A DNA stretch of 9,597 bases from Vampirovibrionales bacterium (lineage in GTDB: Bacteria > Cyanobacteriota > Vampirovibrionia > Vampirovibrionales > JAGQHJ01), in the NCBI GenBank assembly GCA_025451145.1, contig JANWKX010000018.1:1-9597 (forward strand), read 5' to 3'. Both the position numbers and the translations under genes were made by a program. Below, one piece after another: positions 1-5,362 of the stretch. The notes beneath the pieces are model-generated. The model was not told the DNA's origin. It did no database searches and saw only the letters and a list, made by a program, of their open reading frames with translations. The number at the start of each line of letters is the position of its first letter. The first letter of the stretch is position 1.

Positions 1-195
1 CTTGTAAAGCAGTCCATCCTCAAATTCAAGTTTCTTGAACAGTATTACCAGGAGCCTTCGAGGTAAGCCTTTTCTAAATGCCGCCATTGCAATAAAAAAG
101 GGCCTCCAAAAAGGCCCTACGGATATCAGCAAAAAAGGATTTGAATAATACTTCTCTTCCAACTCACTTAGTGTTCTGAAGCTTATGTTATACAT
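1..195 (-). CDS. possible N-terminal part of an unknown protein, cut by the window edge
   Basis: On the minus strand one frame is open from 219 to the window edge, with an ATG at 195 giving at least 65 residues, beginning MYNISFRTLSELEEKYY. The middle is hydrophobic and aromatic (SNPFLLISVGPFWRPFFIAM) and is followed by a basic stretch, so it could be a membrane-associated protein. I do not recognise a family. The ribosome site is weak: GAGG lies about 13 bases upstream. Two things argue against it. A terminator-like hairpin with a T-tract (94-118) lies inside the frame. The opposite strand also has a plausible protein tail in the mirrored frame, positions 1-66, ending in TAA (last residues EQYYQEPSR). 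Only one of these readings is likely to be true. Confidence 0.3.
   Translation of the reverse strand, partial: MYNISFRTLSELEEKYYSNPFLLISVGPFWRPFFIAMAAFRKGLPRRLLVILFKKLEFEDGLLYK
94..118 (-). terminator. intrinsic terminator-like hairpin, minus strand
   Basis: Read on the minus strand, AGGGCCT (118-112) pairs with AGGCCCT (105-99) around a six-base loop, and the stem runs straight into a six-T tract (99-94). This is the classic form of a Rho-independent terminator. On the plus strand the hairpin has no T-tract. It would stop transcription coming from the tRNA-Ala side, in convergence with a plus-strand gene ending at 66. If the minus-strand frame 1-195 is a real gene, the hairpin instead lies in its coding sequence. 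Confidence 0.45.
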
Positions 196-225
196 CTTAT
201 CTAGCCAGCCTCGAGAGGGTCATTG

Positions 226-304
226 CCCAGGTAGGCGATATTTTAGAAATCCTTAAATAGACAGACTACCCAGGTGGGTGAGAGGCGCGAAAATATCCCC
301 CCCC
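226..304. repeat. paired CCCAGGTRGG direct repeats, inverted repeat and C8 tract
   Basis: CCCAGGTAGG (226-235) and CCCAGGTGGG (269-278) are direct repeats 43 bases apart, about four DNA turns, which suits protein binding on one face. The 8-bp inverted repeat GATATTTT/AAAATATC (237-244 and 290-297) brackets the second copy. That copy can also fold as a small ACCC/GGGT hairpin (268-279). A run of eight C at 297-304 is flanked by ATAT on both sides. The repeats are visible; any role as an operator or RNA fold is inference. Confidence 0.4.
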
Positions 305-431
305 ATATATTGGAAGAACAGGCAAACCAAAAATGGCCTTATCAGGTGCTGACTAAATGTGTAAACAAGCTATATTCGTAGAACGTGTCGGTTGTCAAAG
401 AAAAGAATCAAAATAAACGACAATACAGGAC

Positions 432-487
432 CCTATCGCTAAAAGCAAAGCGTATCGATGAACGGCTATCCGTTATAGGCGCTTTTA
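432..487. repeat. compound inverted repeat, possible RNA fold
   Basis: AACGG/CCGTT (461-465 and 470-474) forms a tight hairpin with a CTAT loop. Two competing outer stems are available: CCTAT (432-436) with ATAGG (475-479), and TAAAAGC (440-446) with GCTTTTA (481-487). Alternative outer stems around a fixed inner hairpin fit a folded RNA or a binding site. It lies downstream of the tRNA-Ala in the direction of tRNA transcription. Confidence 0.35.
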
Positions 488-502
488 ACGCTTACATAGT
501 TG

Positions 503-529
503 GCCGTCATCGCTATATGTGATGACGGC
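503..529 (-). terminator. 9-bp hairpin downstream of tRNA-Ala
   Basis: GCCGTCATC (503-511) and GATGACGGC (521-529) form a perfect nine-base-pair stem around a nine-base loop. The hairpin starts about 33 bases past the 3' end of the minus-strand tRNA-Ala, where a terminator or processing signal would be expected. No T-tract follows on either strand, so it is not a standard intrinsic terminator. Confidence 0.35.
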
Positions 530-562
530 TCAATATCCACACACCTTGGCAAAACTTAAAAG

Positions 563-635
563 TGGAGGTGACAGGAATCGAACCCGCGACATTCTGCGTG
601 CAAAGCAGACGCTCTACCAACTGAGCTACACCCCC
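563..635 (-). tRNA. tRNA-Ala (anticodon UGC)
   Basis: The minus strand folds as a complete 73-base cloverleaf. The acceptor stem GGGGGTG pairs with CACCTCC, followed by an A discriminator. The D arm is GCTCAGTTGGTAGAGC, the anticodon stem is TCTGC/GCAGA with loop TTTGCAC, and the T arm contains GGTTCGATTCC. The anticodon TGC corresponds to 602-600. The third acceptor pair is G3-U70, the identity element recognised by alanyl-tRNA synthetase. CCA is not encoded, since the bases after the discriminator read CTT, so it must be added after transcription. It stands alone and is not within an rRNA operon in this window. Confidence 0.97.
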
Positions 636-705
636 ACGCGACATGGGGCATTTAACAAGGATTCATTAAATCAAAGATACCTGGTTTCTGCAAGCGTCTT
701 TGGAA

Positions 706-724
706 CTGAGGATCCTCACCTCAG
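706..724 (-). repeat. palindrome and hairpin behind the DprA-like gene
   Basis: TGAGGATCCTCA (707-718) is a perfect 12-base palindrome, and CTGAGG (706-711) can alternatively pair with CCTCAG (719-724) around a seven-base loop. It begins about a dozen bases beyond the stop codon of the minus-strand DprA-like gene, a fitting place for a transcript end. No T-tract follows, so it may only stabilise an mRNA end or bind a protein. Confidence 0.3.
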
Positions 725-736
725 CTTAGGCCAAGC

Positions 737-1339
737 TTAATCCAAATAAAAGGCCGTGACAATTTTCCGATTATCTTCAGCGTACTCAATGGCTGAGTGA
801 AGGGTGTTACTGGAGTGAGACAGGTAGATAATCAATTGTTGGCCGGCATCCACAATTTCCCGGTTGCAAAGTCGGCTGGCATCGGCCAATGTCATCATGT
901 TCCACTCAGGATGCTCCTGAATATTGGGTACGCCAATCAATTGGTCTTGAACATCCGAAGGCTGATGGCCAATAGTCTGAGGCAAAATCACCTTTAACCG
1001 GTCAGGATTCGCCCGCATGGCGCCACGAATGGCTGCTGCATTGGTGCCGCTTGAACCACCACTGGTAACAATGATATTTCCCTCTTTAACCAGCATATAG
1101 GCCAGGGCTTCAATCAATTGCTGATGGGGTAGGGGGATATTCCGACTCCCAATAATGGCAATGTTTTTGGCTTGTTGTCTAAGGGCAATGAGTTCAGCCG
1201 CCAACTCATCATGAGGATCCGGGATATCCTGATCAACATGACTGGCGGTGGTCATCGCGGATGACGGGACTTCGGGATCCTCTCCCATGTAAATCATATG
1301 TGACTGTTGTTCCATGCGTAACGGTTCCGTTTGCTTCAT
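737..1339 (-). CDS. DprA-like (SLOG-type Rossmann) nucleotide-binding protein
   Basis: This 200-residue protein has a variable, probably disordered N-terminus (1-45) followed by one Rossmann-like domain. Visible elements are the first strand with a GSR loop (IAIIGSRN, 60-67), a glycine-rich loop (TSGGSSGTNAAAIRGAM, 92-108), VILPQ (117-121), the LCNREIVDAGQQLI segment (158-171) that aligns with the RNR region of DprA, and a closing strand RKIVTAFYLD. The layout matches the DprA/Smf core and a short stand-alone family I recall from cyanobacteria, often labelled 'DNA recombination-mediator protein A'. It lacks the SAM-like and winged-helix domains of full DprA, so a role in loading RecA is not assured; nucleotide or ligand binding is the safer inference. 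No strong ribosome site marks the first ATG. Met9, Met15 and Met18 are alternative starts, all before the conserved domain. The gene diverges from pcrA. Confidence 0.88.
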   Translation of the reverse strand: MKQTEPLRMEQQSHMIYMGEDPEVPSSAMTTASHVDQDIPDPHDELAAELIALRQQAKNIAIIGSRNIPLPHQQLIEALAYMLVKEGNIIVTSGGSSGTNAAAIRGAMRANPDRLKVILPQTIGHQPSDVQDQLIGVPNIQEHPEWNMMTLADASRLCNREIVDAGQQLIIYLSHSSNTLHSAIEYAEDNRKIVTAFYLD

Positions 1340-1372
1340 ATCTGATTCTATGTAACGCTTTATTTCAAAGCC

Positions 1373-1402
1373 CTGACATATTTTAGTCTGAATGTCTATA
1401 TT
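1373..1402 (+). promoter_or_regulatory. probable sigma70-type promoter of pcrA
   Basis: CTGACA (1373-1378, five of six match to TTGACA) is followed after 18 bases by TATATT (1397-1402, five of six match to TATAAT). Transcription would begin near 1409, leaving a leader of about 40 bases before the helicase ATG, with GAGAG at 1440-1444 as ribosome site. Confidence 0.45.
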
Positions 1403-1427
1403 ATATTAAACCCCGTATTCCTGGAAA
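1400..1427 (-). promoter_or_regulatory. possible promoter of the DprA-like gene
   Basis: On the minus strand a perfect TATAAT (1405-1400) lies 16 bases after TTTCCA (1427-1422), a weak -35 match. Transcription would begin near 1392, about 50 bases before the first ATG of the DprA-like gene. The box shares bases with the plus-strand -10 of pcrA, so the two genes may not fire freely at the same time. Confidence 0.3.
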
Positions 1428-1450
1428 GAAAAATTGTTAGAGAGTAAAAG

Positions 1451-3847
1451 ATGACTATCGCTCCGCCTTCAATGCCCATGACTCAAAACCTGAACCCACA
1501 ACAGCAAGACGCCATCGAACACTTGAATGGCCCTTTATTAGTGCTGGCCGGTGCCGGAAGTGGTAAAACCCGTGTTCTGACTTGTAAAATCGCATCAGCC
1601 GTTTCCAAAGGAATAGATCCCAGCCAAATTCTGGCGGTAACGTTTACCAACAAAGCCGCCAAGGAAATGACGCATCGGATTCAATTGATTCTTCCCCATG
1701 GCGCAGAGACCGGCATGTGGATTGGCACCTTTCACAGCATTTGTGGGCGAATTTTAAGGCGAGAAATAGGTCTTTATAAAAGCGACACCGGGAAGACCTG
1801 GAACAACAATTTTGTGATTTACGACGAAAGTGACTCCATCGCAGCGGTGAAAGAGGCCATTAAGCTGTTGGAACTGGATGATAAGCTCTATACGCCTAAA
1901 AATATCAAGTACCTGATCAGTAATCTGAAAAACCAGTTGATCAGTCCCTATCAATATGCGTCCAAGGCGGTGGATTTCAAGTCGGAAAAGCTGGCCCGAA
2001 TTTATGATACCTATGAGGCCATTTTATCCAGAAACAACGCCATGGATTTTGACGACTTGCTTCAAAAGACCGTTGAGCTTCTTCGTGACAATCCATCGGT
2101 TCGGGAGCGTTACCATCAGCGCTTCACCCATGTTCTGGTAGATGAGTTTCAGGATACCAATGATGCCCAGTATGAGCTGGTCCGCCTGATTGTGGAAGGC
2201 CGACCCAAATCCGAGCGTGGGCAAATCGATCCGGTTCAATTTTGGCAGGCCCGTGGCTTAACCGTGGTGGGTGATGTGGATCAATCCATTTACAGCTGGC
2301 GAGGGGCAAATTTCAAGATTATCCTGAATTTCCAAACTGATTTTCCGGAGGCCAAGCTGATTAAACTCCAGCATAACTACCGCTCGACTGGCAATATCTT
2401 GAATGCAGCCAATGCCATTATTGAAAACAACCTGGAGCGGCTTCCGAAGGAATTAATTTCCGTCAAAGGCCCTGGGGAAAAGATCTATTGCTATGAAGCC
2501 AAGGATGATCGCGACGAAGCCTTTTTCATTATTGATAAATTTCAAAATGAGATCCGAGAGGGCAAGTATCGGCCTGGCGATTGCTGTATTCTCTACCGAA
2601 CCAACTCGCAAAGCCGAATGTTTGAAGATATTTTCATGAGCCGAGGCCTTTCCTATACTGTCGTAGGTGGCCTGAAGTTCTATGAACGCCGTGAAATCAA
2701 AGATGTCCTGGCCTATCTCAATGTGGTTTTTAACGATCAGGATGCGTATAGCATCAAACGGGTTATCAACGTCCCTAAGCGTAGCATTGGTAAGACAACT
2801 GTTGATAAACTGGAAGCCTATGCTGAAGCCCAACAAATCCCCTTATATCAAGTCTTAAGGGCTGTGGAGCAGCTTCCTGGGATTGCGGCCAATACGCAAA
2901 AAGCCATTGGTCGTTTTGTAGCGTCCATAGAAGATTTAAAACATCAAAGCCAACAGTTAAGCCTGAATGATTTGATTATCCATGTGGTGGAATCCACTGG
3001 ATATCTGGATGAGTTGAAGCAAGATGACCCAATGGACAACGAAGGGCGCATTCAGAATATTGAAGAATTTGTCAGTGTGGCCAAGCAATATCTTTCGGAT
3101 AATCCAGAAGGGGACCTGGCTGGGTTTTTAACCCAGATGTCCCTGTTAAGTGATTTAGATAGTGCGGAGCCGGCTGAAAACAAGTATGTGCTAATGACCA
3201 TGCATTCGGCCAAAGGGCTTGAGTATCCGGTTGTGGCCATTGCGGGACTGGAGGAAGGCCTGTTTCCCCATGCCCGCTCCCTGAGCGATAAAACACAGAT
3301 GGAAGAAGAGCGCCGATTAATGTATGTTGGCGTGACTCGGGCCGTTGATCGTTTATATCTGACGTATGCCCGCCGACGAATGGTCTTTGGTGAGCTTCGA
3401 TACGCCAGCCCCAGCCGATTTTTAAAGGAAGTGCCTCCAGAATTTCTATCGGGAACATACTCCTTGGATTATGAACGGTCCTCTTACCGGGATTCATCAT
3501 CAGAGGGCGATTATTCTTACGGCTCTCGTAAAATCTATACCCAAGAGCGATCTTCAGGCTATACCTCCAGCCGGTTTGAAGAGGATGAGCCGCCGGCCAC
3601 TCGGATTAAGAAATCCGCTTCCGCCAGTTCATCTTCAAGTGGTTCCAACCGGTTAAAGGCCCCATCAGCGTCTTCTTTTGTTCGCTTATTGGAGCCTGGG
3701 ACTCGGGTGAGTCATCCCAAATTTGGGGCAGGTACCCTGGAGCAAGTCATTGGTGAAGGTGAAAAAGCGGTTTATAGTATCAAGTTTGACACCATTCCAG
3801 GTAAAAAGTTGCTAGATCCCAAATTTGCCAATCTGGATCCGCTCTAA
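1451..3847 (+). CDS. pcrA: ATP-dependent DNA helicase PcrA/UvrD (superfamily 1A)
   Basis: This 798-residue protein is a 3'-to-5' DNA helicase for nucleotide excision and mismatch repair, replication restart and removal of RecA or RNA polymerase from DNA. The order of motifs is complete: Q motif LNPQQQDAI (14-22), Walker A GAGSGKT (34-40), motif Ia VTFTNKAAKEM (63-73), Walker B LVDEFQDTN (229-237), motif III VVGDVDQSIYSWRGA (272-286), motif IV QHNYRST (307-313), motif V MHSAKGLEYP (584-593) and motif VI EEERRLMYVGVTRA (618-631). About 15 extra residues lie between motifs II and III compared with Bacillus PcrA, as I recall from cyanobacterial homologues. A Ser/Tyr-rich linker (about 667-742) leads to a C-terminal Tudor-like domain (749-798, with GTRVSHPKFGAGT), the RNA polymerase contact in PcrA/UvrD. 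The start is ATG with GAGAG six bases upstream. Met8 and Met10 are less supported alternatives. Confidence 0.97.
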   Translation: MTIAPPSMPMTQNLNPQQQDAIEHLNGPLLVLAGAGSGKTRVLTCKIASAVSKGIDPSQILAVTFTNKAAKEMTHRIQLILPHGAETGMWIGTFHSICGRILRREIGLYKSDTGKTWNNNFVIYDESDSIAAVKEAIKLLELDDKLYTPKNIKYLISNLKNQLISPYQYASKAVDFKSEKLARIYDTYEAILSRNNAMDFDDLLQKTVELLRDNPSVRERYHQRFTHVLVDEFQDTNDAQYELVRLIVEGRPKSERGQIDPVQFWQARGLTVVGDVDQSIYSWRGANFKIILNFQTDFPEAKLIKLQHNYRSTGNILNAANAIIENNLERLPKELISVKGPGEKIYCYEAKDDRDEAFFIIDKFQNEIREGKYRPGDCCILYRTNSQSRMFEDIFMSRGLSYTVVGGLKFYERREIKDVLAYLNVVFNDQDAYSIKRVINVPKRSIGKTTVDKLEAYAEAQQIPLYQVLRAVEQLPGIAANTQKAIGRFVASIEDLKHQSQQLSLNDLIIHVVESTGYLDELKQDDPMDNEGRIQNIEEFVSVAKQYLSDNPEGDLAGFLTQMSLLSDLDSAEPAENKYVLMTMHSAKGLEYPVVAIAGLEEGLFPHARSLSDKTQMEEERRLMYVGVTRAVDRLYLTYARRRMVFGELRYASPSRFLKEVPPEFLSGTYSLDYERSSYRDSSSEGDYSYGSRKIYTQERSSGYTSSRFEEDEPPATRIKKSASASSSSSGSNRLKAPSASSFVRLLEPGTRVSHPKFGAGTLEQVIGEGEKAVYSIKFDTIPGKKLLDPKFANLDPL

Positions 3848-3852
3848 AACGA

Positions 3853-3876
3853 TCGATTTGGTACCGCCAAATTCGA
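3853..3876 (-). terminator. shared hairpin between convergent pcrA and the small PDREDTL gene
   Basis: TCGATTTGG (3853-3861) pairs with CCAAATTCGA (3867-3876) with one bulged base and a five-base loop. It occupies the 50-base gap between two genes that end toward each other. On the minus strand it is followed by CGTTTTA, a short T-run, so it better serves the minus-strand gene. On the plus strand the next T-tract (3893-3898) is 16 bases away. Confidence 0.4.
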
Positions 3877-3897
3877 TTAAAATGCCCCGATCTTTTT

Positions 3898-4095
3898 TCA
3901 GCTATCCTGGATGGTTTCCAAGGTATCTTCCCGGTCCGGGACTTTGGTTTGAGTCTCAGGTGATGTGTCTTGTAAAGATTTTAAAGTATCTTCTCGATCA
4001 GGAATGAAAGCTTGGCTTTGGGGTGTTTGATCGGATACTTTAACAGCAGGGCTCTCTTTTCCGGGCACGAACCTTCCCTTTTGTTTTCGACTCAT
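3898..4095 (-). CDS. small hydrophilic protein with two PDREDTL repeats, unknown function
   Basis: This 65-residue, highly charged and probably disordered protein matches no family I know. It starts MSRKQKGRFVPGKE and has no membrane segment or cysteine. Residues 31-44 (IPDREDTLKSLQDT) and 52-65 (VPDREDTLETIQDS) are two copies of one motif with a 21-residue period. In PDREDTL, five of seven codons differ between the copies, all only at the third base: CCT/CCG, GAT/GAC, CGA/CGG, ACT/ACC, TTA/TTG. The amino acids are unchanged. That pattern is what selection on protein sequence leaves, so I take the gene as real despite its size. AAGG lies about 11 bases before the ATG, and a perfect TATAAT lies upstream at 4180-4175. 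It converges on pcrA. The motif could be a short docking sequence; this is inference. Confidence 0.7.
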   Translation of the reverse strand: MSRKQKGRFVPGKESPAVKVSDQTPQSQAFIPDREDTLKSLQDTSPETQTKVPDREDTLETIQDS

Positions 4096-4174
4096 AGTAT
4101 CAATACCTTTTCGTTTAAGTTTACTTAATTCGCTTCAAGCGATTTCAAGATTTTTTCTGGTTCAGTCCAGCAAT

Positions 4175-4180
4175 ATTATA
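4175..4180 (-). promoter_or_regulatory. -10 box for the small PDREDTL gene
   Basis: A perfect TATAAT on the minus strand (4180-4175) would start transcription near 4168 and give a leader of about 70 bases. No good -35 hexamer stands at the normal distance, so activation by a protein, or a false match, is possible. Confidence 0.3.
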
Positions 4181-4213
4181 AATTTCCATCTGATTGCGAC
4201 TATTCCCAAGATG

Positions 4214-4260
4214 TCTAGGGAAATGATGCTGTAAAACCTCTTAAAATCCCGAACCCTAGA
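4214..4260. repeat. TCTAGGG/CCCTAGA inverted repeat
   Basis: TCTAGGG (4214-4220) and CCCTAGA (4254-4260) are perfect 7-bp inverted arms 33 bases apart. A five-T run follows on the plus strand (4263-4267). It sits in the control region between the divergent PDREDTL and Kdo hydroxylase genes, where an operator would be placed. With no plus-strand gene upstream, a terminator role is less likely. Confidence 0.3.
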
Positions 4261-4371
4261 GATTTTTAGAGAATTGACTTACAAATACTGACGGACACGC
4301 TGCGGATACTGTTCATCTTGCCTGATCCATCCAATGGGAGTATCCTGAAGGGCAACTGATGGTTGACTGAT

Positions 4372-4375
4372 GGAG
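4372..4375 (+). promoter_or_regulatory. ribosome binding site that sets the Kdo hydroxylase start
   Basis: GGAG at 4372-4375 lies nine bases before the ATG at 4385. The ATG at 4370 overlaps this site and has no good site of its own (GAAGGG is about 17 bases upstream). The start at 4385 is therefore preferred, and the protein begins MTIPFQAF. Confidence 0.6.
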
Positions 4376-4384
4376 TCGTTCAAT

Positions 4385-5350
4385 ATGACCATTCCCTTTC
4401 AAGCTTTCATGACCGATGCGGAATCCACCCGCTATAACAGCGCCTCAGAGGCTCTGGCCCACCCGGCAACCTATTTGGAGCAAGGGGGTATCCTCTATTT
4501 TGAACACAGTCCTTTTGGGTTTTCAGACGAAGATCGCGATTTTCTCCTCAACCAAAAACAATTGGAAAGCCCTCGCCACAAAAATATCGCTTATAAACCC
4601 CATTTAGATAAATTAACAGGGATCGATCAGAGGGCAGGCGTGGACACCCTCCGTCTCAAGGCGGTTTTAAAAAGCTACAGTGAGAAAACCACCCAATTTC
4701 TGGATGAGTTTCTATCTCCCTATCGGAATCATCGCTCATTGGATTATACGAGCTTTCGGCCGCTTGAAGAGGAAGGGCGTGTTTTAAGATTAAGAGCACG
4801 GAACGATTTGCTTCATGTGGATTCATTTCCAACCCGGCCGACCTATGGAAAACGCATTTTACGAGTGTTTACCAATATTCACCCCACAAAGGTCAGAGTC
4901 TGGAAAACATCTGATAATTTTGAGGTCTTGGCTCATCGGTTTAAAGGGCAGATGCGCCCACTTTCCGGCCAACTCGAACGATCGGACAAGACTTCTTTAC
5001 GCCAACGGCTCAGTCATGCCTTGGGGCTTAAACAGTCGAACCAATCCCCTTACGATCGATGGATGATGGATTTCCACAATTTCCTCAAGGAAAATGCCGA
5101 CTTTCAGGCTCAGGCCCGAAAAGCCACCTGGGAATTTCCGCCTCATTCGGGCTGGATGGTTTATACCGATATGGTCAGTCATTCAGTTTTATCGGGTCAG
5201 TATGCCCTTGAACAGACCTTTTTGATTGATCCTGAAGCCCAACTGTTGCCTGAAAAAGCCCCGATTGAGATTTTAAAAGATCTCTATGGTTACCCGACCA
5301 GCACTTTAAGGACGGCTGAACATCAATTGCCAGAGCAAATCCCTGTTTAG
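4385..5350 (+). CDS. kdoO: Kdo hydroxylase family protein (Fe(II)/2-oxoglutarate dioxygenase)
   Basis: This protein of about 321 residues looks like Kdo 3-hydroxylase, the non-heme iron, 2-oxoglutarate- and oxygen-dependent enzyme that turns the 3-deoxy sugar Kdo of the LPS inner core into Ko. Family signs, numbered from the upstream ATG at 4370, are NDLLHVDSFPTRPTYGKRIL (145-164), which contains the HxD iron pair H149/D151; RVFTNI (165-170); and GWMVYTDMVSHSVLSGQYAL (261-280), with H271 as probable third iron ligand. The length fits the KdoO proteins known from Burkholderia and Yersinia. There is no signal peptide, which fits action on the cytoplasmic side. No other LPS gene lies nearby, so the substrate is taken from family likeness only. 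Its stop is ten bases from the bioB stop on the other strand. Confidence 0.82.
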   Translation: MTIPFQAFMTDAESTRYNSASEALAHPATYLEQGGILYFEHSPFGFSDEDRDFLLNQKQLESPRHKNIAYKPHLDKLTGIDQRAGVDTLRLKAVLKSYSEKTTQFLDEFLSPYRNHRSLDYTSFRPLEEEGRVLRLRARNDLLHVDSFPTRPTYGKRILRVFTNIHPTKVRVWKTSDNFEVLAHRFKGQMRPLSGQLERSDKTSLRQRLSHALGLKQSNQSPYDRWMMDFHNFLKENADFQAQARKATWEFPPHSGWMVYTDMVSHSVLSGQYALEQTFLIDPEAQLLPEKAPIEILKDLYGYPTSTLRTAEHQLPEQIPV

Positions 5351-5362
5351 CTCGCTGTTTTT
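5333..5362 (+). terminator. terminator overlapping the kdoO and bioB stop codons
   Basis: GAGCAAA (5333-5339) pairs with TTT-A-GCTC (5346-5353, one bulged A) around a six-base loop, and five T follow at 5358-5362. The stem uses the last codons and stop of the Kdo hydroxylase gene, and the T-tract ends inside the bioB stop codon. It works only in the plus direction; no T-tract follows on the minus strand. Confidence 0.4.

Larger units (their letters stand above)
120..562. other. intergenic stretch rich in repeats and hairpins, no secure gene
   Basis: I find no convincing gene between the left-edge elements and the tRNA. The DNA holds a direct repeat (CCCAGGTAGG at 226-235, CCCAGGTGGG at 269-278), an inverted repeat (GATATTTT at 237-244, AAAATATC at 290-297), a run of eight C (297-304), a compound hairpin region (432-487) and a nine-base-pair hairpin (503-529). 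I looked for the conserved cores of SRP RNA, tmRNA and RNase P RNA and saw none. A structured RNA made from the minus strand, downstream of the tRNA, remains possible. Confidence 0.5.
4096..4384. other. intergenic region between two divergent genes
   Basis: This gap of nearly 290 bases separates the small PDREDTL gene (minus) from the Kdo hydroxylase gene (plus). It contains a small TCGCT/AGCGA hairpin near 4130-4142, a TATAAT box on the minus strand, a TCTAGGG/CCCTAGA inverted repeat (4214-4260), a TTGACT hexamer at 4274-4279 without a clear partner -10 box, and two copies of ACTGATGG near 4355-4374. I see no further gene or RNA. Confidence 0.5.

Noticed and set aside
1..66. Plus-strand tail of a gene ending in TAA at 64-66
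   Set aside because: Only 21 codons are visible, and it mirrors the minus-strand frame, so it cannot be claimed by itself. It is kept as the alternative explanation for the left edge.
120..562. 6S RNA, SRP RNA, tmRNA or RNase P RNA gene
   Set aside because: I could not find the conserved cores of SRP RNA, tmRNA or RNase P RNA on either strand, and the fold does not resemble the long 6S rod with a central bubble.
650..674. tRNA-Ala promoter from TTGATT and TTAAAT on the minus strand
   Set aside because: The spacer is 13 bases, too short for a standard promoter.
519..740. 73-codon plus-strand reading frame across the tRNA
   Set aside because: It runs antisense through the tRNA-Ala gene, and its translation (SGGDRNRTRDILRAKQTLYQ) is the typical product of reading a tRNA backwards.
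3072..3500. 142-codon minus-strand frame inside pcrA
   Set aside because: The plus strand here encodes helicase motifs V and VI, and the minus translation has no structure of its own, so it is an antisense shadow.
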